Shown: positions 11,062 to 21,544 of the stretch, one piece after another | How the letters are laid out: the number at the start of each line of letters is the position of its first letter | How positions within the stretch are numbered: the first letter of the stretch is position 1 | NCBI GenBank assembly: GCA_963576565.1 | Contig: OY755042.1 | Span: forward strand, 6,190,112 to 6,254,111 | DNA: 64,000 nucleotides | Reading direction: 5' to 3' | Source of the DNA: Aspidapion aeneum | Taxonomy: Eukaryota > Arthropoda > Insecta > Coleoptera > Brentidae | Position numbers and translations under genes: made by a program | The notes under the pieces: generated by a model | Told to the model about the DNA's origin: nothing | The model's input: only the letters and a program-made list of their open reading frames with translations | The model's database searches: none

Positions 11062-11187
11062 GCTGCTTGAGATTTTCCGATAATAAATTTTTCGGCGATC
11101 TTTCATGCTGATAAATGTTCCTTCTCTCCAACGTTAACAACTTCCATTTTTCCACATAAACTAAGAAGTTTTTTTACTAGGCGCCAT
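11062..11187 (-). pseudogene. Pogo-like transposase N-terminus (CENP-B-type HTH), broken
   Basis: From the ATG at 11187 it reads MAPSKKT, then a stop and a frame change, then MEVVNVGEKEHLSA and, past another stop, KIAEKFIIGKSQAAEIV. This is the start of a helix-turn-helix of the Tigger/pogo type (E-K-x-x-L-S-A-R-K-I-A-K-K-F-x-I-G-K). The better copy is at 42539-42652. The catalytic DDE part is missing. Confidence 0.7.
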
Positions 11188-11347
11188 TTCAAAGAGATCT
11201 ATTATTACCCAACTGAACAATTAACACAGCAGTCCCGCCGAATAAAATAATGTTGTAATTACGACAGATCTATTGAGTCTCCACATTAAAACAGAAAGAG
11301 GTAATTCCCCGGCTGTTGAGTGCGTTGTTGCCAACATACTGCATAAT

Positions 11348-12617
11348 CAAACAAGTTTCGTGGCTAATCGGGCAAAAAGGAGTTTTTTTGTTTCCCTTAT
11401 ATTTTTCCGTGGGTAGCCTGAAAGCTTAACCTCACGGGGGTCCAAGATCTAATGGACACCTTATAAGTGTTGACAATTAACCGTTTCGTCCTTATGGGAC
11501 TCCTCAGAACACTGCTGGTCAATGTGACAAATCTTGTGAAGTTAATCAGACGGTTTTGTCTCTAATTAAATGTAATTAGTGAGCGAACTATAGCAAGAGG
11601 CGCCATCTACCAAGATATGAGAGAAACAAAAAACTAAAAGCAGGCGAAAACACTGCTATACAATATCGATCAATGAAAAGATCGAATGCAAATAAAAGAA
11701 AACAACTATAGTCCGTGACCTACGACAGCTCTTTGTCTTTCAGGCCGGATCAACACAGATTGCATTTTTACCCGTCTTCAAGACAGTGAGCGTCAATCAA
11801 CGGAATTTTTAAGCCAAATAATACTAACTCGCTCACTAATTACAATTAATTAGAGACAAAACCGTCTGATTAACTTCGCAAGATTTGTCACATTGACCAG
11901 CAGTGTTCTGAGGAGTCCCATAAGGACGAAACGGTTAACTGTCAACACTTATTAGGTGTCCATTAGATCTTGAACCCCCGTGAGGTTGAGCTTTCAGGCT
12001 ACCCACGGAAAAATATAAGGGAAACAAAAAAACTCCGTTTTGCCCGATTAGCTACGAAACTTGTTTGATTTTTAAATTCACGGGTACGAAATTCCACGTT
12101 TGTTAGTATTATTTGGCTTAAAAATTCCGTTGATTGACGCTCACTGTCTTGAAGACGGGTAAAAATGCAATATGTGTTGATCCGGCCTGAAAGACAAAGA
12201 ACTGTCGTAGGTCACGGACTATAGTTGTTTTCTTTTATTTGCATTCGATCTTTTCATTGATCGATATTGTATAGCAGTGTTTTCGCCTGCTTTTAGTTTT
12301 TTGTTTCTCTCGTATCTCGGTAGATGGCGCCTCTTGCTATAGTTCGCTCACTAATTACATTTAATTAGAGACAAAACCGTCTGATTGACTTCGCAAGATT
12401 TCTCACATTGACCAGCAGTGTTCTGAGGAGTCCCATAAGGACGAAACGGTTAACTGTCAACACTTATTAGGTGTCCATTAGATCTTGGACCCCCGTGAGG
12501 TTGAGCTTTCAGGCTACCCACGGAAAAATATAAGGGAAACAAAAAAGCTCCTTTTTGCCCGATTAGCCACGAAACTTGTTTGATTTTTAAATTCACGGGT
12601 ACGAAATTCCACGTTTG
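11348..12617. mobile_element. 1.27-kb inverted-repeat element with 12-bp TSD
   Basis: ATACTGCATAAT flanks it at 11336-11347 and 12618-12629; the other pogo copy has this sequence once. The ends are CAAAC and GTTTG. Inside, a block A (about 235-270 bp) and a block B (about 245 bp) are arranged A+ B+ A- B- A-. The outer blocks make a near-palindrome around a central A-. The left end lacks about 35 bp present at the right end, apparently lost between two CAAAC motifs. No ORF is seen. A single A+B copy lies at 61744-62063. The family is unknown to me. Confidence 0.87.
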
Positions 12618-12900
12618 ATACTGCATAATATTTATGCCCATGTCGTGCAGCGCTTCGTCCCTTTGTCAGAGGTTCGCGTCCGGTTAAGGGAGGTTTCAGA
12701 ATTTTTTTATCAAAAAAATTGTCTGCGTCCGGTTATTAGAGTGTCCGGTTATAGGAGGGAATGTTCGCAAGGAGAGGTTTCACTGTACCTGAAAAATACT
12801 AATTTGTCATAAATAACTATGTAAAAAAATTTAGATCCAAGAAAAAGGTAAGCAAAGTCCGACAAAAAATTTATACCGTTTTTTGTTTTTGAACAGACGT

Positions 12901-13747
12901 TGTACCCAATTCGATAGCTTTTTTAGGACTGTATTAAAGAATTGTAGAAATTCTCCCATAGGATTGGTTTCAACGGATTTTCTTTAACTTTTTGATTCAG
13001 ACTAAAAAGGCTTGATTAAAACAGATCATGAGGTAAAAGAAATTTGACAAAATGCGGTCGAACGATATAAACTCCACTTACCAGTGATTTTTTATTCTCC
13101 ACTTTAAGAGATCCCTCCATCCAATGTCCAGTAGTAACAATGTTCAAAAAAATAGCGGTGGCCCGAATAAGCACAACGTACATGTTTTGACAAACACGGG
13201 GCGATAGGGTTATTTCATTGGTCGATATCAAATAACAGTACGAATTGCTCTGCATATCTCAAATCGATGTACATTTTGCCATCTCAGCAGCTGCAGCCCC
13301 TGCGCTTTTGTTTTTTGATTGTGGTTAGTTTTTGTATCGCATCACTTGCAAAACGTACATGACCCTGACTCTACAATGGCAGAACGTACTGCCACTTGGC
13401 AGCAATCAATCAGAGATCGTGCCTACAGGCCGTTTGCCAAAATCATGTACGTTGTGCTTATATACGGCCCGGAGCAATGTGGTCACTATGGCGAGTCACA
13501 AAAACAATATATATAGGTATAGTTGTATCGGGCGGGCTGCGCGATTTTCGACTAACTTCTCTTGTTTTTATCTAAATTTGGCTCACACTCGCGATGAGTT
13601 TTTTGTGGAGCCTATAAGGTATATTTTCGCGTAAAACCCGAAACCAATAAAATGCATTGTTTGGGCCTCCGTAGCGGGAAAATTTAAATCTTAAAATTAA
13701 TATTAAAGAGGAAAAATAAACTAAAATTATAACGTTGAGAATTCAAA
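12901..13747. mobile_element. Unclassified 847-bp insertion flanked by ACAGACGT
   Basis: ACAGACGT occurs at 12893-12900 and 13748-13755. The paralogous segment at 14041-14280 has it once (14219-14226) with the flanks joined. That makes this an insertion with an 8-bp TSD. The ends have no clear TIR. Internally CGAATAAGCACAACGTACAT (from about 13163) is inverted at about 13440-13475. No credible ORF. Confidence 0.75.
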
Positions 13748-14040
13748 ACAGACGTACTTCTAATGTTTTGCCATTTCACATTAATAAATCTTTTTAAACA
13801 GTTTGTGGTGCAGTGATGAACTGTTTTGTGTTCTATATTGCGCAATTTGAAAAGATAGTTCAAAAATAAAAAAAATAAAAAAATTCAATTGAGATATGTT
13901 TCTTATATGGTCGTATATTGCTGTCGAAGAATTATGAAAATAATAACCATAGCTTCTACTAAAGGATACTTAAAAAAACTATTGCCTTTTAGTCCGTTGA
14001 TTTAATTACAAACGCCAGACGTTGATGTTAATATGTTAAT

Positions 14041-14280
14041 CTAGGGGGATTTAATTCATATTTTTTTTTAAAGACATTTAAAAAATTATACTGCACTTTA
14101 ATGGTCAAATACCTGAAAAATACTAATTTGTCATGAAAAACTTTAGAAAAAAAGTTTGGATCAAAGTAAAGGATAAGCCGAGTTCGATAAAAGTATTTAT
14201 AGCCTTTTTTCTTTTTGCACAGACGTACTTTTACTGTTTTGCCATTTCACATTAATAAATCGTTTTAGCCAGTTTAATTT
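14041..14280 (+). repeat. Paralogous 'empty-site' copy of 8972-9043, 12786-12900 and 13748-13800
   Basis: The segment from GGGGATTTAATTCATA through CCTGAAAAATACTAATTTGT to ATTTCACATTAATAAATC matches three separated pieces of the same intron in order. The pieces are parted by the pogo-like nest and the 847-bp insertion. The joins fall at TA (14110) and ACAGACGT (14219). So an intron segment was duplicated before both insertions happened. Confidence 0.85.
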
Positions 14281-14668
14281 AATAATTAGGGTAACGTATG
14301 CATAGTGAATGGTACGGGTAGACCTCTAAAGATCAGGGGAAATAAATCGACCTCTGCCTTCCGTAGATTTCAGGTTCTCTCTGACTCGGAGGGTTAGCAC
14401 CTGTCTAGGGTCCCTTTCCCAGGGATATGGGAGAAGACCACACCGGTATGCAAGGTGGAGAGGAAGGACCTCGGTACGGCGAACATAGCGTAGGTGGCAA
14501 CCCTTCTTTTTGGGGAAAACGATTATTATAACAATAACGTAATAATTTACTTTTGCCGTTCCGTTTCATTCAAATAACTTTACTCAAATAACGCCCCATC
14601 CCTACTTCGCAACATCTGATATACTGTTTTGCTGTAGGTAGTCCTTGTACACAACATTTTTATTTTAG

Positions 14669-14849
14669 GTTATCCGGTAAAAGGTGGTTACGGACATACA
14701 GCAGTCTGGGATCCTTTAACAGAAAACATCTACGTATACGGAGGTGTACTTTCCGAAAGTGAATCAACTCAAGTTTTAAGCAAAAGTCTATATTCCTACC
14801 AGCCAGTGGATCGGGTTTGGACTTTGCTGGCTGACGCACCATCATCTAG
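14669..14849 (+). CDS. Atrn: Attractin exon E: Kelch blade 4
   Basis: The acceptor is TTTTTATTTTAG and the donor CTAG|GTAAAG. Phase is 1 in, 2 out, matching both neighbours. The reading YPVKGGYGHTAVWDPLTENI, then YVYGGVLSESESTQ and LYSYQPVDRVWTLLADAPSS, is one full Kelch blade: G-H-T-A-V strand, Y-V-Y-G-G turn, Y-x-Y strand and the conserved V-W before the loop. GGYGH-T/S-AV-D is a family landmark. The intron in front carries a pogo-like nest and a diverged copy of its own upstream sequence at 14041-14280. Confidence 0.93.
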
Positions 14850-15540
14850 GTAAAGTAGAAATAAAACGAATTTTTTTAGGAAAAAAATCCAGCACTTGCA
14901 TTTATTTAAAAAAACTAGTGCAAGTTTTTGTATTGGATGCAGTAACTGACAAACTCAGTGTTGCACTCAGTGCACTTTTTTGCCTGGGACTCTCCGAGCT
15001 TGTGTTGCACTACTGCACTTTCGTATTCTATTGAAACTGCACTGGGACGATTCTGTAAAAGCAACAGAACTGTGACAGTGGAACTAGTGGCGCATTTACT
15101 TTCGTCATAAAATTATGTTTACGTAATGGTATGCGTGGTTCAAGGCTTGGGTTTGTTTGTATGAATTATCTGCTTTGAGACGAAGTTTTTTTTCTACTCC
15201 ATTCAATCAGGATCAATCGCCCAGTTGTGCAAACAATCACAAACATCCAAGTACCTAGCCAGGAGTTTAACCCGGACCGCCCGGGACTAAGTTTAGATTA
15301 GTGATTTTCTTCTGTATTTATAGCAAGTACATAAAGTTAAAATCAATCTTTTTTTTGTGATTTTTTTTTACTTTTGTAGATGTGGTTAATAAAAAGGTAC
15401 AGCCTTGTGAACTTTAGAACTGTCTTAAGTCATTTAAACGTACGATATAAAATAGGAACTAACTAACCATTTAGAAGCTTAAGCAATATTATTGACACAT
15501 TGTACAAACATTTAGACTACTTATGTACTTAATATATTAA
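14850..15540. other. Unassigned part of intron E
   Basis: No exon, ORF or repeat relation recognised. Some TGCACT-rich short words lie around 14940-15060. The 285 bp at 13756-14040 is likewise unassigned apart from the duplicated part. Confidence 0.4.
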
Positions 15541-15559
15541 TATTTATATCCCCTATAAT

Positions 15560-15905
15560 GATTTCAGTCTCGGCTTGACAAGTCGGTAAGAAATGGGAAA
15601 GTTCTGTGATAAAATAATGCACATTTGTAGGGTGGAGCCTGTAAACTGCAGTTATCCCAATTTATTTATTGCCATCCTGCAGTACTACTCTTAGACAATT
15701 GTTTTGGGCAATTGTGACAATTTCGTGGCTGAAGCAAATGCTTTCTTTAATATACATAATAACACCACCATGCTGATTAAAATTACCTCTACTGTAAATA
15801 CTGGTATAGTTCGGTATTTGGAAGAGATCTAGACTGTGTAATAAACATGTTTCTGTCAAAACAATTATGTTAAAATTTTGGTTGAGGCAGTGTAACAACA
15901 CCTGA
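15560..15905 (-). pseudogene. Non-LTR endonuclease N-terminal fragment
   Basis: On the minus strand (15662-15901) it reads LNQNFNIIVLTETCL, then YSRGNFNQHGGVIMYIKESI. The I-I-V-L-T-E-T stretch with its catalytic Glu and the GGV-x-M-Y-I-K strand are usual near the start of the apurinic-like endonuclease of CR1/Jockey-type elements. The rest of the domain is missing. Confidence 0.7.
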
Positions 15906-15996
15906 AATTTTGTAAAATTTGAACTTAAACTTTTAATGTTAGTATGAAAAATGGAAAAGCTTGGCTCGTTTTTATTACTTTTTAATAATCGAGATG

Positions 15997-17512
15997 TACA
16001 GCGTGTCCCATTTTCGATAGGATTAAATGGGAAACTCGTTTATTATTAAAGATATCGATTTTCTGATTGCACCTTACCGTGCTCTTTTTTGGAGCCCTTA
16101 AAAATGGTGTAATCAGATTTTTGCTATACTCCGTGGTTTCGCTAATACAGGGAGTTTTTGAAAAAATTGCATTTTAATTAATTCCTTGTATCTCGCTTAT
16201 TTTGCAAGATATTTTTATTCTGTAAAAACCTTTCTATAGCAACTTTTTAGAGCAAAATAATGACGTTGTCAATTTTTTAAAATATTGTTTAGTTTTTGAG
16301 ATATGGTATTTATCATAAAAAAATTAAATACGGACCTGGATTTTTTTTATTACTATTTTGATTGGTTCCATGCTATTATTACCTTAAAATCATAAAACTT
16401 TAATATTTTTTTGATTTAAGGTTAAAAAAAGCTATTTTATATTTGAAAAAAAAATATAGTCCGAACCTAAAAACGGCCAACATAATTATAAATTAAAAAT
16501 TGCAAGACACACTAGTTAAACGATTTTTAGTTTATCTGTTTTGAAATGATAATTAAAAGATTTATAAATAAAGTAAAAAACGTTAAAAAGTTACAAAAAT
16601 AATATCATACTAATTATTTGATGGTAGCACAGCAGGTCGTGAAATTTACAAAACAAAAGCGTGAAATTGACATTGTCATTTTACTTGTCATTTTTGTGAA
16701 TGGCTTACAGTTATTTTAAACTGGCTAGAATTCGACCATATCCAGATTTTGAAAAATGTGATATGTTTGACTGCTTCATTCAAGCAATAAAATCCCAATC
16801 TTTAAATGGCAAAAATATTTTTATGCAAAATGCGTTAAGAAAAATTACTCAAAAATGCCAACAATGTCTTACACATAATGGTAATCAGAAAAATTAGTTA
16901 TTTTTTGTAATTTGTTTTTTTTTTGTATTTTTCATAGACTTTGTTTCAAATAAATCTGTAAATTAACGTAAAACCATTTTAATATGCTAAGTATCAAAAC
17001 AGTTAAACTAAAAATTGTTTGTTGGATCAAATGTTGGAAATATCCAGGTTCGGACTAATTTTTTTTTAATATAAAATATTTTTTTTACCTTAAAACAATT
17101 TTTTTTTAAATTTTTATTATTTTATGATAATACTAGCATGAAATCAATCAGAATAATAATAAAAAAATCCAGGTCCGTGTTTAATTTTTTTATGATAAAG
17201 ACCATATCTCAAAAACTAAACAATATTTTAAAAAGTTGACAACGTCATTATTTTCTTGTAAAAAAGTTGCCATGAAAAGGTTTTTACAGAATAAAAATAT
17301 CTCGCAAAATAAGCGAGATACAAGGGATTATTAAAAATACATTTTTTTCAAAAACTCCCTGTATTAGCGAAACTACGGGGTATAGCAAAAATCTGATTAC
17401 GCCATTTTTAAGGGCTCAAAAAAAGAGCACGGTAAGATGCAATCAGAAAATCAATATCTTTAATAATAACCGAGTTTCCCATTTAATCCCATCGAAAATG
17501 GGACACGCTGTA
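15997..17512. mobile_element. Long-TIR DNA element (CAGCGTGTCCC family), copy 1
   Basis: TA-CAGCGTGTCCCATTTTCGAT begins at 15997 and its inverse ends at 17512 in CACGCTG-TA. The arms are about 480 bp and differ by a few percent, with a core of about 550 bp. Length is 1,516 bp; copy 2 (23205-27509) is 1,552 bp once its insert is removed. The TA target and CAG-x-GTGTCCC end fit the Tc1/mariner superfamily loosely. No full transposase. Confidence 0.9.
16724..16897 (+). pseudogene. Short relic ORF in long-TIR element, shared with copy 2
   Basis: It reads LARIRPYPDFEKCDMFDCFI and then QAIKSQSLNGKNIFMQNALR up to a stop at 16897. Copy 2 encodes the same beginning on the minus strand with an ATG (MARNRPYPDIEKCDMFDCF); here that ATG is CTG. 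The E-K-x-D-M-x-x-C-F pattern recalls the N-terminal DNA-binding (DUF4817-type) part of some insect transposases. That family link is from memory and uncertain. Confidence 0.45.
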
Positions 17513-18284
17513 CTTTCGTAGTTTTCTGTTTCAAATGTTTTCATTTTATTGTTTGCAAAATAACGAGCAAAGTAGTCCATTTTAAGTTAATTAGTGTATT
17601 AAATCACTAATCTAAAATAACGTTGTGTAGGGCAATAACTATTACTGGTATTTATTTTATATTCTGATGTTTACAAACTAAAATAAAAATATGATAATAA
17701 ATTAAATATAAAAAAATAGATAAGACGATATATTTACATGTTCAATTTCAATTTTTGGGCGAGTTCTGATAGGTTTTTATTCTCTTTCGCTTGGATTGGC
17801 GAACGGGCGCGGCTTGCACGACTGCTTTTGGAACGACTTTTAGGCGGCCGATATTTTTCTTGCTTTTTTTTCACATCTTTAAATATTAGCATATCATTAA
17901 GGAACACCCGGTATATCTACGCATAAGTTTATAATAAAATCGCAAAAAAAATTACGATTAAAATGGTTTTAGGCAATAGTTTAAGGCATTGTAACTAAGG
18001 TGAAATGCTCGGCGTAGAGCAAACATGGCTACCAAGTGGTAGGTATTTTGAAAGTCCTCAGCGCGCTTAGGCCACGCCTACCCTGGGTTCGATTATCGAG
18101 CATAAACGCTGTGAATGTTCTATCCTATACCACGCATTCATGGCTGCGTCGCAAAATGAGCTATTTTCCTACTACGTTGCCAGATTTATAGAGTGTATTT
18201 AAACTATCTGCATGGCTATTTCCTGTTATCTAAGCTGAAGAAAGAAGTTGGTTTGATAAGTTGCTTGTGCTTTGTGGCCGTCCC
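17513..18284. other. Intron stretch with a possible tRNA-like B-box
   Basis: Nothing coding. Around 18020-18105 TGGCTACCAAGTGGTAGG is followed by CCCTGGGTTCGATTATC, resembling the A and B boxes of a tRNA-derived SINE. It cannot be folded into a real tRNA by eye. Confidence 0.3.
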
Positions 18285-18485
18285 ATAAATTACGTGGCGC
18301 CTATGGAAACTGGGGTTTCAGAAAGTTTGGTAAGGCGTTAAACTTTGTTACATAACATTTTTAAGCCTACATAAAAATAAGGTAAGCTTCAGCTTGTGTT
18401 GTACTCAGTGTCAAAGGCCCCTAAATATTTATATGCGGTAAAAAAGGGAACAGTGGCCGACCGGCTTAGCGCAATGGTTCATGCA

Positions 18486-20205
18486 TATCAAATCAAATCA
18501 AAATTAGCTTTATTAGTCAGAATACAATAGTATACATTAACAAAGCCTTGCTTATCTAAAGTACAAATATCCAACTAAAAGCTTTAAAACTATGGAGATA
18601 CATTAATCCCTATCAAAATAACAATAATAGAAAAACTAAATAAAGTTTAAAAATAAATTTAACTAACATTTGATGTACCTACTTTTAATTGCTAACGCCA
18701 TAATTTTATTTAAGTTCAAATACAAAAATTGGCCTTATTAGTCAGTTTACCAAAGTAGACATTGACAAAAGCCTCATTTATCCAATTATAGTCTATTGAA
18801 CACTAAATAATTATTATTGATTTAAAATTATTTAAATAAAAAAAAGTCAAACAGTCAAACTTAAAACTATATAAAAATCGGTTAAAATAAGAAAAATCTA
18901 AAATTTGATTAAAACATAACGACGCCAAAATTTAAATTCAATGAAAATTATTGATTTAAAATTATTTAAATAAAAAAAGTAAGTCAAACTTAAAACTATA
19001 GATAAAAATTGGTAAACACAATAAAAAGCTAAAACTTGATTAAAACAAAACGACGTCAAAATTTACATTCAATAAAATCAAAACCCCACGATTTGTGTCA
19101 GATTTTGTCAGATAAACCTAAATATAAAAATAAGTAGTTTCAGTCAGCATTCTTCCAAAGTATAGTAAGCTTTGCTCGCTAAAAAATCTTTTGTTTTTCT
19201 TCTAAATTTCCCTAGATTTTTTATTTCTCGAAACTCAACTGGCAAATGATTAAAAAGCTTTTTTCCATTGTAAATAAATGAATTTTTTACCAAAGTTGAG
19301 CGAGGTATAGGAAGATTAAGAGTAAAAGTATTACGAGTGTTATACTGTCTAGGTAATAATAATTCATGACGATACTTTTTAAACATTAAACATACAGTTT
19401 CTAAAATAAAAATACAACACAAAGTTAAAATTCTATGCCTCAAAAAAAGAGGCCTGCAAGAAACGCGCTTTTTGACTCCACACAAATTCCTTATTGCCCT
19501 TTTTTGGAGGACAAAAACTGAATTTATTAAAAACTGCGAACAGGATCCCCAAAAGCAAATGCCATATCGAAGATGCGATTCTACCAACGAGTGATAAACA
19601 TTTTTGGCAACATCCAAGCCAAGGTTATCACCAATCACTCTCACAGCATAGCAGTTTGAAGCAATTTTACTTTGAAGGTTTGCAATATGCTTATCGAACT
19701 TTAAACATCGATCGATTGTTAGATCTAAAAATCTGTTTATTTCTGGATTTGATAAAACTTCATTTTCTAGTGTGATATCACCTATATCAGATTTAAAATT
19801 TAAAATGTGTGTTTTTGATATATTAAAGGACAGAAAGTTTGCGTCACACCATTGTTTTATTTTACAAATATCGTTCTGAACATCAATATTTAGTCTGTCT
19901 ATATCAGTATTGTGCCAAAGAACTGTGTTATCGTCACAAAAAGCTGTTATTTTGCCCGTAATGTCAATGTTTGGTAGGTCATTAACAAAAACCAAAAATA
20001 ATAATGGGCCCAAAATTGAACCCTGAGGAACACCTGTATCAACTTCTTGTTCAATTGAAGTTTCTTCGTTAAAAAAAAAACTGATTGAAGTCTCCCAGAC
20101 AAATATGAGCGAAACCAATCTAAAGCTATGCCTCTGACTCCATATTTTTGCAGTTTTTGCAGCAATATTCTGTGATTCACACAATCAAAGGCTTTCGATA
20201 GATAT
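18486..20205 (-). mobile_element. CR1/Jockey-like non-LTR retrotransposon, 3' part
   Basis: It runs on the minus strand. The 3' end at 18486 has a (TTTGA)n tail, seen on the + strand as ATCAAATCAAATCAAAATTAG. The 3' UTR holds two copies of a unit of about 135 bp (18810-18943 and 18945-19078). The 5' end breaks off inside RT near 20205. GCAATGGTTCATGCATAT and GCAGTGCTTGCTATAT at the two borders may be a decayed TSD. Confidence 0.8.
19144..20200 (-). pseudogene. RT C-terminal half (CR1/Jockey-like), one frameshift, altered active site
   Basis: It begins [20 protein letters not shown], then FRSYLSGR. In the run of A at about 20073-20082 it changes frame and goes on with [20 protein letters not shown]. 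The active site is AFCDDNT instead of AFADDT. The thumb and C-terminal part follow (HLRYGICFWGS, RAIRNLCGVKKRVSCRPLF, HLPVEFREIKN) and end EEC at 19144. It is 346 codons long after the frameshift and otherwise open, so this copy is rather young. The Ala-to-Cys change next to the catalytic Asp pair is unusual. Confidence 0.85.
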
Positions 20206-20605
20206 GGCTGCAGTGCTTGCTATATGACAGGACCGATCGCGCGTGGGCAGGGCGCGCTGCGTGTCTTGTGGGTTCGAGTACCACCTCGGCATATGGTTAT
20301 TTTTGTAACGTCCCAACAAGGCATATCGCGACAAAAATTTGGCTAAAAAGAATGGGCGATTCATCCTAGCTGTGGATGGAAAACACCAGTATATAAAACA
20401 AAATATGTGGTAAAAAATTGTACGGTCAAAATTTTAATTTTAATTACTCTACCTCAGTTTAGCTTATAGGACAAGTTGGAATGAGCTAGAGCGTACTATA
20501 TTTTTGTGTACGCCTTAAAGTATTACGTAACAAAGTTTACCACCTTATCAAACTTTCTGGAACCGCATCCCCATACGCGCTACGTAATTTATATACCGCG
20601 GGCGC

Positions 20606-21061
20606 CTAAACTGAATCGCCGCACCCGATTTGAGGCCGACTCACCTTAACCTATAGGAGCTATTGGAAAGATTTTAAGAATAGACGTCCATTAAACAAAT
20701 AATTATTGTTGATTCGGGTACGTGGTGTAAGCACTTGTCTCCTTTTGCTTTTATTTTATGTAAATTAATTATTTTTATCATCCTCTAACTTAGAGAGAAA
20801 AAGAAGGAGTTATACATAAGAATAACAGACACAGACAGACAGAGATAGGGAGAATGTTCAAAGTCCTGTGTTATCGCTTTCCCAACTTTTACAACTTATT
20901 TTTAATTATTAAAAAATCACAAGACTCGAGCTGCGATATGATGGTCAGTGTATAAGGAAAAAAATTGCATAAAACTCGTGTTTCAAAGAGTTTTTTTTAC
21001 TCGCGGTTTTCTATTTACATGGGGAAAACTTGTTTCAGCTAATAGTTGTAGAAAGTACTGA
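20606..21061. other. Unassigned intron, small (ACAGAC)n
   Basis: AT-rich sequence with ACAGACACAGACAGACAGAG near 20827-20847. No gene or element recognised. Confidence 0.4.
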
Positions 21062-21431
21062 TCATAACAAAAACATTTCATGTAAAAAAAGCCAAGTACG
21101 CGAAAATGGCATTCCGTAAAAAGAATTAAGATAAAAGTAAAGCCAAGTTCTCCAATACAAATTTCAAAATGAAAGGTCCTTACTAGTTTGGAAATGTTTT
21201 TTTAAACTTTGCTATTACAGCCAAACTTCTTTATGTTCAATTTAGCACTGTGCCTAAGAGTCATTTACAGCCGTAATAGCAAAGTTTAGAAAAATATTTC
21301 CAAACTAGTAAGAACCTATTATTTTGAAATTTGTATTGGAGAACTTGGCTTTACTTTTATCTCAATTCTTTTTACGGAATGCCATTTTCGCGTACTTGGT
21401 TTTTTTTTACATGAAATGTTTTTGTTATGAT
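21062..21431. repeat. 370-bp fold-back element
   Basis: ATCATAACAAAAACATTTCA at 21062 is inverted at 21431. The arms are about 160 bp and nearly perfect, the centre about 45 bp (ACTTCTTTATGTTCAATTTA). It is a MITE-like palindrome without an ORF. Confidence 0.88.
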
Positions 21432-21544
21432 TTCACTTCTTTTTTAAAGGAATTGGATAATACTCAATTTTTAAAGTACTAAAATATGCGGAATATTGTT
21501 CAAAACTTTTGCAATGCCTTACTTAAATTTTTGAGGTTTTTTAA

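Larger units (their letters stand above)
9044..12785. mobile_element. Pogo/Tigger-like DNA element, copy 1, split by two later insertions
   Basis: The ends are CAGTGAAACCTCCTATAAGC at 9044 and, inverted, GAGAGGTTTCACTG at 12785, followed by TA. The subterminal repeats GCGGACAC and TCCGCTTATTGGAGGTGTCC match the copy at 41150-42742. Without its two inserts it is only about 0.56 kb, a deletion derivative. It keeps the first codons of a transposase on the minus strand. Pogo-type elements use TA targets, and the empty site at 14110 is TA, as expected. Confidence 0.88.
18452..20297 (+). other. tRNA-like (SINE-head) sequence, split in two
   Basis: GGCCGACCGGCTTAGCGCAA (18456 onward) looks like an acceptor strand plus A box. 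Some 1.7 kb later, GTGGGTTCGAGTACCAC is a T arm with B box, followed by CTCGGCA, nearly complementary to GGCCGAC. Joined, the parts make a degenerate tRNA shape. The split is caused by the insertion at 18486-20205, so it cannot be a working tRNA gene. Confidence 0.6.
18285..20605. mobile_element. Inverted-repeat element split by a retrotransposon
   Basis: About 100 bp from TAAATTACGTGGCGCC (18289) is repeated in reverse at about 20495-20605 (CGCTACGTAATTTATA). Without the retrotransposon inside, the element is about 0.6 kb. Its middle holds a tRNA-like sequence. No TSD was confirmed. Confidence 0.7.

Noticed and set aside
9044..12785. One large autonomous transposon of 3.7 kb
   Set aside because: Most of the length is two later insertions with their own TSDs; the pogo-like part is only about 0.56 kb.
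18456..20297. Functional tRNA gene
   Set aside because: Its halves are 1.7 kb apart, separated by a retrotransposon; no tRNA intron of that kind exists.
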